Source of the DNA: G041228335 sp964580905
GTDB taxonomy: Bacteria > Pseudomonadota > Alphaproteobacteria > Puniceispirillales > UBA1172
Assembly: GCA_964580905.1 (NCBI GenBank)
Contig: CAZOLR010000003.1
Location: 1-64,000, forward strand
Direction of reading: 5' to 3'
DNA: 64,000 nt
The notes under the pieces were generated by a model, which was given only the letters and a program-made list of their open reading frames with translations, did not search any database and was not told where the DNA came from. This document shows, one piece after another, positions 16,517-25,198 of the stretch. The number at the start of each line of letters is the position of its first letter. The first letter of the stretch is position 1. A program made the translations under genes and the position numbers.

Positions 16517-18556
16517 ATGAGCATTGTTGATTTTTCCATCCTCTGCGGTGTCATCGGTCTTGCCTATGGCATCTGGGCCGCAAGAAGTGTTCTTGCAGCT
16601 GATGCCGGCAACACCCGCATGCAGGAAATTGCAGGCGCCATTCAGGAAGGCGCACGGGCCTATCTTAACCGTCAGTACACAACGATCGGTATCGTTGGTG
16701 TCATTGTGACCATTATTCTGGTGGTTACGCTCGGCACATATGTCGCTGTCGGTTTTGTGATCGGTGCGGTTTTCTCCGGTATCGCCGGCTATATCGGTAT
16801 GAACGTATCGGTCCGCGCCAATGTCCGCACAACCCAGGCTGCCCGGTCTTCACTGGCTGGCGCGCTTGATATTGCATTCAAGTCCGGGGCTATTACCGGC
16901 ATGCTGGTTGTTGGTCTGGGGCTGATTGGTGTCGCTCTTTATTATCGCGTCCTGACAAACCTCAACCTTGGTGAGCGTCAGATCATGGAGGCGCTTGTTG
17001 CACTTTCCTTCGGTGCATCGCTGATTTCGATCTTTGCGCGTCTTGGCGGCGGTATTTTCACCAAGGGCGCTGATGTCGGTGCTGATCTGGTGGGCAAGGT
17101 CGAAGCCGGTATTCCGGAAGATGATCCACGCAACCCGGCTGTTATTGCCGATAACGTGGGCGATAACGTGGGCGACTGTGCCGGCATGGCTGCTGACCTC
17201 TTTGAAACCTACGCGGTTACGATTGTCGCGACCATGTTGCTGGCATCCATCTACGGGCTTGGTGAGGCAGCGCTTGTCTATCCGCTGGGCATCGGGGCTG
17301 TCTGCATCATCGCATCCGTGATCGGGACTTTTTTTGTCCGTCTTGGTTCATCCAACAATATCATGGGTGCGCTGTATAAAGGGTTTATCGTCACCGCTAT
17401 TCTTTCAGCGATTGCGATTTACTTTGTCACCCAGAACATGTTTGCCGGTACTGCCGTGATGATGTCCTACTTCATCTGTGCGCTGGTTGGCCTTGTTGTG
17501 ACAGGTGCCCTTGTCTGGATCACCGAATATTACACGTCAACCGAATATCGTCCGGTGCGGACAGTGGCAAAAGCCTCTGAAACAGGTCACGGCACCAACG
17601 TGATCTCCGGCCTTGCCATTTCCATGGAAGCTTGCGCTGTTCCGGCGATCATCATCGCCGCGGGTATCGTAGTTTCCTTCCAGATGGCAGGTATCTACGG
17701 TATCGGTGTTGCTGCGACGACAATGCTGGCGCTTGCCGGTATGGTTGTTGCGCTGGACGCATATGGTCCTGTGACCGATAACGCCGGCGGTATTGCTGAG
17801 ATGTCCGAGCTTGATGAAAGCGTCCGGAATGTCACCGATGCTCTTGATGCGGTGGGTAACACGACCAAGGCGGTGACCAAAGGGTATGCTATTGGTTCTG
17901 CAGGTCTGGCAGCTCTCGTGCTGTTTGCGGCCTATACCGAAGATCTCAATCATTATTTCCCTAACCTGACGATCAATTTTGATCTGAAAGATCCGTTTGT
18001 GGTGGTTGGTCTGATCATTGGCGGCATGCTGCCATATCTCTTTGGTGCTCTCGGCATGCAGGCAGTTGGCCGTGCTGGCGGTGCTGTTGTCGAGGAGGTT
18101 CGTCGTCAGTTCCGTGAAATCAAGGGGATCATGACCGGCAAAGCAAAGCCTGATTACAGCCGTGCGGTGGATCTGCTGACACGCTCTGCAATCAAGGAAA
18201 TGATTGTTCCTTCGCTTCTTCCGGTGCTTGCACCTGTTGTTGTCTATTTCGTTATGGCATCTGCCGTCAGCCAGTCTGCTGCGCTGACAACCGTTGGCGC
18301 GATGCTTCTCGGGACTATTGTGACAGGTCTTTTTGTTGCGATTTCCATGACCGCTGGTGGTGGTGCCTGGGATAACGCCAAGAAGTATATCGAAGATGGC
18401 AATCATGGCGGCAAGGGTTCAGAAGCGCATAAAGCTGCTGTTACCGGTGACACCGTGGGTGATCCCTATAAGGACACTGCCGGTCCTGCCGTGAACCCGA
18501 TGATCAAGATCATCAATATCGTGGCCATTCTGATGCTTGCGGCGCTGGCCCATTAA
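16517..18556 (+). CDS. hppA: Membrane-bound proton-translocating pyrophosphatase (K+-independent type)
   Basis: Hydrolyses PPi and pumps protons across the membrane. At 679 residues with about 16 helices it is of typical length. The PPi-binding motif DVGADLVGKVEAGIPEDDPR and NPAVIADNVGDNVGDCAGM are complete, as is the distal DNAKKYIEDG. At the position that separates subfamilies it reads GNTTKAVTKG: the lysine and threonine replace the alanine and glycine of K+-dependent enzymes, which predicts potassium independence. The gene stands alone between two terminators, with a non-coding leader of about 100 bases. Confidence 0.97.
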   Translation: MSIVDFSILCGVIGLAYGIWAARSVLAADAGNTRMQEIAGAIQEGARAYLNRQYTTIGIVGVIVTIILVVTLGTYVAVGFVIGAVFSGIAGYIGMNVSVRANVRTTQAARSSLAGALDIAFKSGAITGMLVVGLGLIGVALYYRVLTNLNLGERQIMEALVALSFGASLISIFARLGGGIFTKGADVGADLVGKVEAGIPEDDPRNPAVIADNVGDNVGDCAGMAADLFETYAVTIVATMLLASIYGLGEAALVYPLGIGAVCIIASVIGTFFVRLGSSNNIMGALYKGFIVTAILSAIAIYFVTQNMFAGTAVMMSYFICALVGLVVTGALVWITEYYTSTEYRPVRTVAKASETGHGTNVISGLAISMEACAVPAIIIAAGIVVSFQMAGIYGIGVAATTMLALAGMVVALDAYGPVTDNAGGIAEMSELDESVRNVTDALDAVGNTTKAVTKGYAIGSAGLAALVLFAAYTEDLNHYFPNLTINFDLKDPFVVVGLIIGGMLPYLFGALGMQAVGRAGGAVVEEVRRQFREIKGIMTGKAKPDYSRAVDLLTRSAIKEMIVPSLLPVLAPVVVYFVMASAVSQSAALTTVGAMLLGTIVTGLFVAISMTAGGGAWDNAKKYIEDGNHGGKGSEAHKAAVTGDTVGDPYKDTAGPAVNPMIKIINIVAILMLAALAH

Positions 18557-18571
18557 TCAGACAAAAACATG

Positions 18572-18603
18572 AAAAAAGGCCTGTCATTCGGCAGGCCTTT
18601 TTT
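18572..18603. terminator. Strong, probably bidirectional terminator between hppA and bamE
   Basis: A 12-bp perfect stem, AAAAAAGGCCTG (18572-18583) with CAGGCCTTTTTT (18592-18603), and an eight-base loop. Because an A run precedes and a T run follows, it can end transcription of hppA on the plus strand and of the convergent bamE gene on the minus strand. Confidence 0.9.
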
Positions 18604-18656
18604 ATTTCCGTCGCGTTTAAGTATAACGGGGCAGGCATCATCATCAATGCAATGAC

Positions 18657-19118
18657 TTACTGACTGCTCGCAGGTGCTCTTGATACGTTGGAGAAGATCT
18701 GATCAAGGATGCCGTAGGTGTCGCCGGGTGTCGGTGTTTTTTCATCAATATGGAAAACGTTACGGCCTGTTTCTTCATCTGTAATGTCAAGGGCGGTTAC
18801 TATCCCTTTGTCATCATATGTAAATGTCACTATGGTCCGGCTGATGGGGGTTTTCTTTCCGCCAGGCGCTTCTTCCATGACCTGAGCGATATAGTAGACC
18901 TTGCCACTGTCAAAGGCACCCGCAACCGAAGGACGGCCGAAAAGAGCCTCGACTTCAATCATCCGGCTTTTGCCGGGTTCGATCCGGGAAAGCTTGACCG
19001 CGTCAAGCGTGTTGCCATGATTGCTGACGATGCTGCTGCACGCCGTAAGACTGAGCGCCACAAGACCTGTCGCAAGGAGGCGGGGGAGGAAAAAAGATTT
19101 TGGATGACATCCGTTCAT
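18657..19118 (-). CDS. bamE: Outer membrane protein assembly lipoprotein BamE (SmpA/OmlA family)
   Basis: A 153-residue lipoprotein: the signal peptide ends in the lipobox LTAC around residue 27. The SmpA/OmlA domain follows, with the conserved start LSRIEPGKSRMIEVEALFGRPS and YYIAQVMEEAP leading to a YDDKGIV strand. The protein belongs to the BAM complex that inserts beta-barrels into the outer membrane, so it supports a Gram-negative envelope. It is transcribed away from the CBP3-YceD-plsX genes across an 88-base divergent gap, an arrangement seen in other alphaproteobacteria. Confidence 0.9.
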   Translation of the reverse strand: MNGCHPKSFFLPRLLATGLVALSLTACSSIVSNHGNTLDAVKLSRIEPGKSRMIEVEALFGRPSVAGAFDSGKVYYIAQVMEEAPGGKKTPISRTIVTFTYDDKGIVTALDITDEETGRNVFHIDEKTPTPGDTYGILDQIFSNVSRAPASSQ

Positions 19119-19206
19119 GGTATCAACATTCCTGATTGTCTACTATTACTTTAATGCAGTGAAGTTTCTTCCCGGTCAATGATGCATAATAAAAAAAGAT
19201 GTTGAG

Positions 19207-19770
19207 ATGATAACACGATTATCAAAAATGGTCGAAAGATGGGCGCGTCCGGGCGGTGAGCAGGCGCACGTATTATATACGGAGATGGCACGTGTTGCAC
19301 GGAAGCCGGAATTTTATCTTCAATATGATATCAGCGATACATTTGACGGAAGATTTGACACCCTGACCCTGATTGTTGTGCTGGTTGTCCGCCGTCTCAA
19401 TAACGCTGGCAAGGACGGCGCGGAACTCGCCCAGGAAGTGATTGATCTGATGTTTGCGGATATGGATCTCAGCCTGCATGAAATCGGGGTGAGCGAGAAC
19501 AAGGTCGGCAAAAAGGTCAAAACCATTGCCACCGCATTCATCGGGCGGATGAAGGCTTACACGACGGCGCTGGATAATGATGATGACACTGAACTGGCGG
19601 CGGCCTTAAGGCGCAATCTTTACCGTGAAAACGGGGTCGATCCTGTCGAGAACGGCCTTGTCACCGCGATCAGGGCACAGGTCAAACGCCTCGATGCATT
19701 TACTGACGATGAGTTGCTAAAATCTGCTCCGTCCTTTGAGTTTACGCCACATGATCAGCGTGACCTTTAA
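19207..19770 (+). CDS. Ubiquinol-cytochrome c chaperone family protein (CBP3-like)
   Basis: At 187 residues this matches the CBP3/ubiquinol-cytochrome c chaperone domain: an N-terminal helical region, YTEMARVARKPEFYLQYDISDTFDGRFD, the hydrophobic stretch LTLIVVLVVRRL, and FADMDLSLHEIGVSENKVGKK, the best conserved part. In mitochondria the homologue assists cytochrome b synthesis and assembly of complex III; a similar role here is inferred. It heads a run with YceD, plsX, fabH, ihfA and merR, eight to twenty bases from the next gene. Confidence 0.88.
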   Translation: MITRLSKMVERWARPGGEQAHVLYTEMARVARKPEFYLQYDISDTFDGRFDTLTLIVVLVVRRLNNAGKDGAELAQEVIDLMFADMDLSLHEIGVSENKVGKKVKTIATAFIGRMKAYTTALDNDDDTELAAALRRNLYRENGVDPVENGLVTAIRAQVKRLDAFTDDELLKSAPSFEFTPHDQRDL

Positions 19771-19790
19771 CAAATATATTGAGTGATGCG

Positions 19791-20294
19791 ATGATGTTGT
19801 CCGAAACCATTTCTGCCGAACAGCTGGATCAGGGGAAGCCTGTATCCTGGGTCAGGGAAGCAGACCGCCAATCCTGCGATCATCTGGCTGAACGATTTGG
19901 CTGGGTGGATGTCTGCTCATTAAAGGTGGAGCTGAAGTTGAAATCCGTGGCCAAAACAGCCTATCAGGTGACAGGGAAGATCGAGGCGGCAATTATCCAG
20001 TCCTGCCGGCTCAGCGGAAATCCTGTTCCCGAAGCCCTGCTGATCGAGGTGAATGAAAGATTCGCTGACCTTGCACAGGAAGATGGTGATACGGAAATCG
20101 ATCCCATGGCGGTATCTGTCGAAGCGCTTGAAGACGGGCTGATACCTGTTGGTGAAATGGTGGCGCAGCTCGTCGGGCTTGAAGCGACACCCTGGCCAAG
20201 GGATGCGGCTATCTCAGATGAAAGCAACCGTCTGTCGGATGGTGATTCTGCGCATCCGTTCGCTTCTCTTGCCCAATTGAAGAAAAATCTATAG
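19791..20294 (+). CDS. YceD family protein (DUF177)
   Basis: A 167-residue member of the YceD/DUF177 family, linked in other bacteria to large-subunit rRNA accumulation. The alphaproteobacterial form keeps the pattern QSCRLSGNPVPEALLIEVNERF followed by DPMAVSVEALEDGLIPVGEMVAQ and a short hydrophilic C-terminus FASLAQLKKNL. The ATG at 19791 is preferred to the TTG at 19779, which would add four residues. The ribosomal protein L32 gene that often follows is not present; plsX comes next. Confidence 0.85.
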   Translation: MMLSETISAEQLDQGKPVSWVREADRQSCDHLAERFGWVDVCSLKVELKLKSVAKTAYQVTGKIEAAIIQSCRLSGNPVPEALLIEVNERFADLAQEDGDTEIDPMAVSVEALEDGLIPVGEMVAQLVGLEATPWPRDAAISDESNRLSDGDSAHPFASLAQLKKNL

Positions 20295-20325
20295 ACAGGT
20301 AAAAAGTTAATTTAGGGGTGCTGCT

Positions 20326-21378
20326 CTGTCTTCCCGGGAAAACACAAAACGGCTTCGCATCGCGATTGATGCCATGGGCGGCGATAAAGCGCCCGATGTT
20401 GTCATTGAAGGGACGGCACTTGCCGTCAGCCGCAACCCACGGATCGTGCCAACTCTTGTTGGTGATGAGCCTGTTTTGCGCGCTCTTCTCGGTCGGCACC
20501 CGTCGCTGAAAGATGTGGATATTCTGCACACCCCTGATCAGGTGGCGGCGGAAGAGGTGCCTTCGGTTGCGTTGCGGACAGGCAAGAATTCATCGATGAA
20601 TCTGGCGATTTCCCTTGTCAAGGAAGGCAAGGCAGATGCTATCGTTTCAGCCGGAAATTCCGGCGCCCTCTTGATTATGGCGCTGATGGCGCTCAGGACA
20701 ATGGAAGGCATTGACCGCCCGGCGCTGGCGGCTTACATGCCTACCATCCATGGTCTGTGCTGTATGCTCGACCTCGGGGCTAATATTGATTGCAGTGCTG
20801 AGCATCTGGTGCAGTTTGCTATCATGGGGGATGCGTTCTGCCGGGTGACGACAGGTGTATCAACCCCGTCTCTTGGTCTGCTCAATGTCGGCGAAGAAGA
20901 GCAGAAGGGCAATGCGACTATCCGTCAGGCGGCAACTGTTCTTTCACGTCCTGATGTTGAGCTGAATTATATCGGTTTCGTCGAAGGCAATGATATCACC
21001 AGTGGCGAGGTTGACGTGGTGGTAAGCGACGGGTTTTCAGGGAATATTGCACTCAAGACAACGGAAGGCACCGCGCAGTTCATCACAACCCTGCTGCGTA
21101 AAAGCTTTAAGTCCAGTGCGATGGCAAGGCTCGCCTATCTGCTGGCGCGCCCTTCGCTGAAGGGGCTTCGCAAAAAACTGGACCCGCAGCTTTATAATGG
21201 TGCGGTACTGCTTGGTCTTAATGGTATTGTTGTCAAATCTCACGGCGGGGCAAATGCCCGGGGTGTTGCCAACGCTATTGAGGTCGCCACCCGGATGATC
21301 GAAAATGATTTTATGGATGATCTGAAACAGTCGGTCGAGCGATCCATGCTGGCGCTCGATGCATCCTCGGCCCAATGA
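20326..21378 (+). CDS. plsX: Phosphate acyltransferase PlsX, probable CUG start
   Basis: Makes acyl-phosphate from acyl-ACP for phospholipid synthesis. Motifs include DAMGGDKAPDVVIEG, TGKNSSMNLAI, SAGNSGALLIMAL, DLGANIDCSAEHLVQFA and SDGFSGNIALKT. The first ATG in frame (20374) would delete the conserved first strand RLRIAIDA. The frame is open back to 20311 but has no ATG, GTG or TTG. A CTG at 20326, six bases after AGGGGT (20314-20319), gives MSSRENTKRLRIAIDAMGGD, the expected N-terminus, so initiation at CUG is proposed. With this start the product is 350 residues. fabH follows 19 bases later. Confidence 0.9.
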   Translation: MSSRENTKRLRIAIDAMGGDKAPDVVIEGTALAVSRNPRIVPTLVGDEPVLRALLGRHPSLKDVDILHTPDQVAAEEVPSVALRTGKNSSMNLAISLVKEGKADAIVSAGNSGALLIMALMALRTMEGIDRPALAAYMPTIHGLCCMLDLGANIDCSAEHLVQFAIMGDAFCRVTTGVSTPSLGLLNVGEEEQKGNATIRQAATVLSRPDVELNYIGFVEGNDITSGEVDVVVSDGFSGNIALKTTEGTAQFITTLLRKSFKSSAMARLAYLLARPSLKGLRKKLDPQLYNGAVLLGLNGIVVKSHGGANARGVANAIEVATRMIENDFMDDLKQSVERSMLALDASSAQ

Positions 21379-21397
21379 GGAAGAAAACAGGGAAATA

Positions 21398-22387
21398 ATG
21401 ATGGCCAATACAGCCCGGCAAACCCTTATCACCAGTACGGGGTCCTATCTCCCGGAAAAATGCCTGAGCAATGATGATCTGGCGGCTATTCTTGATACCG
21501 ATGACGAATGGATACGCCAGCGTACAGGGATCCGGCAGCGTCATATCGTTGCCGATGATGAAACAACATCTGACCTGGCGGTGGCCGCTGCCCGGAAAGC
21601 TCTTGATGGGGCGGAGATTGATGCCGGTGAAATCGATGCAATAATCATTGCCACGACAACCCCTGACCAGACATTTCCCGCTACCGCTGCTGCGGTTCAG
21701 GCCAAGCTCGGCGCGATAAACGCTTTTGCTTTTGATGTGCAGGCGGTCTGTGCCGGTTTTGTCTATGGTCTTGATGTTGGCGATGCGTTTATCAAAAGCG
21801 GCAAGGCCGATCGTCTTCTTGTTATCGGGGCGGAGAGTTTTTCCCGCATTCTGGACTGGGAGGACAGATCAACGGCTGTTCTGTTTGGTGATGGCGCGGG
21901 GGCGGTTCTGCTTGAAGCCAGCACTGGCGATGAAGGGTGGGGCATACTTTCTTCAAGCCTTTATACCGATGGCAGGTTCAAGGATATTCTCTATGTCGAT
22001 GGAGGTGTTTCCTCAACCGGTACTGTCGGGCAGGTCCGGATGAAAGGTAATGAGGTTTTCCGTCATGCTGTTGAAAAACTGGCGTCGAGTCTTGATGCGG
22101 CATTGCAGGAGTCAGGCCTCGGGGCCGAAGAAATTGACTGGCTTGTTCCGCATCAGGCAAATGTACGCATTATCGACAGCATGCAGCGAAAATTAAAGAT
22201 GGACAGCAGCAAGGTGGTGAGAACGGTTGCCGAACACGCCAATACATCGGCAGCCTCAATACCTCTGGCGCTTGATACGGCGGTCCGGGATGGCCGTATT
22301 CAGAACGGTCATGTGCTGGCTTTTGAGGCTATCGGAGGCGGATTATCCTGGGGCGCGTCCCTGGCACGTTATGGCAGGCCCTTATAA
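21398..22387 (+). CDS. fabH: 3-oxoacyl-ACP synthase III (KAS III)
   Basis: Starts fatty acid synthesis by condensing acetyl-CoA with malonyl-ACP. It has 329 residues when started at the ATG at 21398 (a second ATG follows directly). The catalytic triad is visible: Cys118 in VQAVCAGFVYG, histidine in LVPHQANVRIID, and asparagine in AEHANTSAASIPLAL. TGIRQRHIV and the C-terminal FEAIGGGLSWGA are also family features. plsX-fabH-ihfA is a conserved lipid gene group. Confidence 0.96.
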   Translation: MMANTARQTLITSTGSYLPEKCLSNDDLAAILDTDDEWIRQRTGIRQRHIVADDETTSDLAVAAARKALDGAEIDAGEIDAIIIATTTPDQTFPATAAAVQAKLGAINAFAFDVQAVCAGFVYGLDVGDAFIKSGKADRLLVIGAESFSRILDWEDRSTAVLFGDGAGAVLLEASTGDEGWGILSSSLYTDGRFKDILYVDGGVSSTGTVGQVRMKGNEVFRHAVEKLASSLDAALQESGLGAEEIDWLVPHQANVRIIDSMQRKLKMDSSKVVRTVAEHANTSAASIPLALDTAVRDGRIQNGHVLAFEAIGGGLSWGASLARYGRPL

Positions 22388-22455
22388 CCCATAAATATAA
22401 TTTATCTTGATTTATAGCATTGACCCGCTGAAATATTTTACCTAACCTTCTTTTC

Positions 22456-22746
22456 ATGTCTCGTTCCGTTATCAGAGCCGATCTGGCCGAAGCTATATAT
22501 AAGAATATCGGACTTTCACGAAATGAGTCCGCTGATATTGTGTCCACTATTCTTGAAGAGATCACGTCTAACCTTATCGAAGGTGAGACCGTAAAGATTT
22601 CATCTTTCGGAAGCTTTTCGGTGCGGAGCAAGAATATGCGCATCGGGCGCAACCCAAAAACAGGGCAAGAAGTTCCCATAACACCGCGGCGTGTTCTGTC
22701 TTTCCGCCCTTCGCATATCCTGCGTGACAAGGTCAATGCCGAATAG
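22456..22746 (+). CDS. ihfA: Integration host factor subunit alpha
   Basis: A DNA-bending nucleoid protein of 96 residues. The HU/IHF fold is complete: the helical N-terminus SVIRADLAEAIYKNIGLSR, then VKISSFGSFSVRSKNMRIGRNPKTG and the arm PKTGQEVPITPRRVLSFRPS, whose proline intercalates in the minor groove. The alpha subunit call rests on the NMRIGRNPKTG pattern and on its place after fabH and before a MerR gene, which is standard in alphaproteobacteria. Confidence 0.93.
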   Translation: MSRSVIRADLAEAIYKNIGLSRNESADIVSTILEEITSNLIEGETVKISSFGSFSVRSKNMRIGRNPKTGQEVPITPRRVLSFRPSHILRDKVNAE

Positions 22747-22755
22747 GTGAGGGGA

Positions 22756-23094
22756 ATGGTTGAAAAATCCCCTGATGCTTTCCGCAACATTTCCGAAGTT
22801 TCTGAACAGTTGAATGTTCCGGCCCATGTATTGCGGTTCTGGGAAACACGTTTCAGTCAGATCAAGCCGATAAAGCGAAGCGGCGGCCGCCGGTATTACC
22901 GCCCTGATGATATTGCGTTGCTCCAGAAAATCCGGGAGCTTCTCTATGCGCAAGGATATACGATCAAAGGTGCACAGCAGGTGCTCAAGGGCAAGACTCC
23001 GTCAGCCGACACTGAACAGGATGTTTCCCGTAAGGAAAAGGCGATTGCGCTTCTCAACGAAGCTTCAAGGCGGCTTGCAAATCTTTCGGCGTGA
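22756..23094 (+). CDS. MerR family transcriptional regulator
   Basis: A small (112-residue) MerR-type helix-turn-helix protein: RNISEVSEQLNVPAHVLRFWETRF is the DNA-recognition domain and SGGRRYYRPDDIALLQKI the wing. No C-terminal ligand domain is present beyond a short helical tail. The start may be the ATG at 22756 or the GTG at 22747 right after ihfA. The ligand and targets cannot be told from sequence. It closes the lipid/nucleoid gene run. Confidence 0.85.
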   Translation: MVEKSPDAFRNISEVSEQLNVPAHVLRFWETRFSQIKPIKRSGGRRYYRPDDIALLQKIRELLYAQGYTIKGAQQVLKGKTPSADTEQDVSRKEKAIALLNEASRRLANLSA

Positions 23095-23240
23095 AATTTT
23101 AATTCTCTTAATCTGCTTTTGGAGTTCTGAAAGCATCTTTTTCTGAGAATGTCTGTTTTGCCATTGTATTCTTATTTTATTTGTACTTAAGATAATTTCA
23201 TCAACATCAATCGTCTTGCATATCCAGAAGTCCCTGCATC

Positions 23241-24395
23241 ATGTTTACTGAAAGAATGCGCAATTTTCAGAAATCGCTAGGTGATGCTTCCATTGATGTT
23301 GCCCTGATAACAGATGATGACAATATCTATTATCTGACAGGGTATTATGATTACCTTCATATGGAATTCGGCCGCCCGACGATACTGGTGGTTCATAGTG
23401 ACGGCAGGACCCTGCTGATCACCCCGTCCATCGATTATAACGCCGCCCTCGAACATGCCCGTGTCGACCGTATTGCGGCATGGAATGACGGCGCCGGGAA
23501 TGAGTGGCGTGAAGAGCTGCCGCTGGCGGTGAAAGGTGCCGTGACAACGGGAATTGAACCGGATCATATGCCGCCGCTTGTCCGGGCCTATATGGAAAGC
23601 CTTGTCGGGGCTCAAACGCTCAAAAGCGTCACGCCTCTCCTTGCTGAAATGAGAATGATCAAATCGGCAGAAGAGCTCAGGATAGCACGTCATGCCGGTA
23701 TGGTGGCAAATGCCATGATGCAGGCGGGACGATCTGCGATAGGTGATGGCGTGGCTGAATTTGAAGTGGCGCTCGCTATATCACAGGCGGGCACGCGCAA
23801 AGCGGCTGAACTCCTTGACGCGCATTATGACGACAAGGATATGTCACCGAATACGCATTTTCTGCAGATCATGGCGTCCGGGGAAACCATCACCAAAACA
23901 CATCACCGTGCCTCCACCCGCATCATGAAGAGGGGGGAGCCTGTTTTTCTGTGTTTCTGCGGGATGACAAACTTTCACCGTTTCAAACTGGGGTTTGACC
24001 GTACGTTCTGGATTGGTGAAATCACCGATCCCGGGCAGGCTGAGGTATATGAAACGGCGGTCGCAAGCCAGAAGGCGGCGCTGGCGGCGCTCAGGCCCGG
24101 GGTAACGGCTGAAAGTGTCCACGCCGCTTATGCCGAGGTTATCCGCGGGGCAGGATATGATTATCCGTTCCGCTGCGGCCGGGCGACAGGGTTCAGTTTT
24201 CTTGAAAAACCACAGCTTGTCACCGGAGATGAAACCGTTCTTCAGCCCGGGATGGTGCTGGCCGTCGACGGGTCTGTCACCGTGGATACGTTTCGTGCGC
24301 AGGTCGGGGACAGTTTCATCATCACGGAAGACGGGTATGAACCGATAACTGATCATCCCAAATCACTTCAGGATATGGTGCTTAATCATGTATGA
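23241..24395 (+). CDS. M24 (creatinase/aminopeptidase P fold) family hydrolase with altered metal site
   Basis: At 384 residues it has the two-domain layout of M24 enzymes: an N-terminal creatinase-like domain (about 1-135; NIYYLTGYYDYLHMEFGRP) and a pita-bread domain (about 140-384; LRIARHAGMVANAMMQAGR, then FDRTFWIGEI and LQPGMVLAVDGSV). The usual metal ligands appear lost. The first aspartate position reads as Phe239 (LCFCG), the GHG histidine is missing in CGRATGFSF, and the last glutamate is replaced in VDGS. Asp253 (GFDRTF) falls where creatinase has its catalytic glutamate. This points to a metal-free hydrolase like creatinase or ectoine hydrolase rather than a peptidase. It overlaps the next gene by eight bases; the substrate is unknown. 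Confidence 0.8.
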   Translation: MFTERMRNFQKSLGDASIDVALITDDDNIYYLTGYYDYLHMEFGRPTILVVHSDGRTLLITPSIDYNAALEHARVDRIAAWNDGAGNEWREELPLAVKGAVTTGIEPDHMPPLVRAYMESLVGAQTLKSVTPLLAEMRMIKSAEELRIARHAGMVANAMMQAGRSAIGDGVAEFEVALAISQAGTRKAAELLDAHYDDKDMSPNTHFLQIMASGETITKTHHRASTRIMKRGEPVFLCFCGMTNFHRFKLGFDRTFWIGEITDPGQAEVYETAVASQKAALAALRPGVTAESVHAAYAEVIRGAGYDYPFRCGRATGFSFLEKPQLVTGDETVLQPGMVLAVDGSVTVDTFRAQVGDSFIITEDGYEPITDHPKSLQDMVLNHV

Positions 24396-25179
24396 ATCCG
24401 GACAAACAATTAATTCAGCTCCACGCAAGCCTGTTCTTGATGGCGGCAGGCATCACCGGGCCAAACTGGGCTTTATCATGATGTCGACTGATCTGGCAGG
24501 TGAGGCGGATTTCATGGATATGGCGCCGGAAGGTGTTGGCGTTCATATCACCCGGCTCAAGACCGATGACTACACGACAACCGAAACACTCTCCCGTCAT
24601 ATTGAACATATGGCGGATGCAGCGTCACGCCTGCAGCCCGATGTGAAACCTGAGGTGATCAGTTATAGTTGCACCAGCGGATCGATTGTCATCGGCGAAG
24701 ACAGGGTTTTTGAAGAGATCAGCAAAGGCGCCCCATGGGCAAGGCCGATGTGTATCGTTACCGGTGTGGTTGATGCGTTGCGGGAAATCGGCGCCCGTAA
24801 GATTGTGGTTGGCACGCCCTACCTTGATGAAATCAACACCGCCGAGGCAGAGTTTCTTATCGGCAAGGGGTTTGATCTGATCGATATACAGGGGCTTAAT
24901 CTGGAGACCGGTATCGAATTCGGGCGGGTGACGCCAGCCTACTGGAAGGAATTCGCCCTTGAGATCGATGACCCCGAGGCTGATGCCATTTTCCTTTCCT
25001 GTGGCGGCATTCGTGCGCTTGAAGTGGTCAGGGAAATTGAGCAAACTGTCGGCAAGCCGGTGATTACCTCAAATCAGGCCCAGTTCTGGAGTTGCCTCAG
25101 GCGTGCTGGGATCAAGGATCAGATTGAGGGCTTCGGCGAGATTTTCAGGCGGCCCGGAACATCACTTCTGCCGGCATGA
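24388..25179 (+). CDS. Asp/Glu racemase-fold enzyme (maleate isomerase/EutA/arylmalonate decarboxylase-like)
   Basis: 263 residues. Two cysteines sit where the family places its catalytic pair: Cys95 in SYSCTSGSIVIGED and Cys205 in FLSCGGIRALEV. GVGVHITRLK near the N-terminus and VTGVVDALREIGARKIVVGTPY are typical of the maleate isomerase/EutA branch. Having both cysteines suggests an isomerase or racemase rather than a decarboxylase. It overlaps the M24 gene by eight bases and lies 19 bases before soxB, so all are probably one operon. The substrate is unknown. Confidence 0.8.
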   Translation: MYESGQTINSAPRKPVLDGGRHHRAKLGFIMMSTDLAGEADFMDMAPEGVGVHITRLKTDDYTTTETLSRHIEHMADAASRLQPDVKPEVISYSCTSGSIVIGEDRVFEEISKGAPWARPMCIVTGVVDALREIGARKIVVGTPYLDEINTAEAEFLIGKGFDLIDIQGLNLETGIEFGRVTPAYWKEFALEIDDPEADAIFLSCGGIRALEVVREIEQTVGKPVITSNQAQFWSCLRRAGIKDQIEGFGEIFRRPGTSLLPA

Positions 25180-25198
25180 TTTGGGAGAGCAAAACTTC

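Noticed and set aside
17537..18406. A 289-codon open frame on the minus strand inside hppA
   Set aside because: hppA is complete and well conserved on the plus strand; the antisense product has low-complexity composition and no recognisable motif.
20295..20373. A missing rpmF (ribosomal protein L32) gene between yceD and plsX
   Set aside because: The gap is far too short to hold it and shows no remnant. In many alphaproteobacteria the gene is located elsewhere, so absence here is not a sign of loss.
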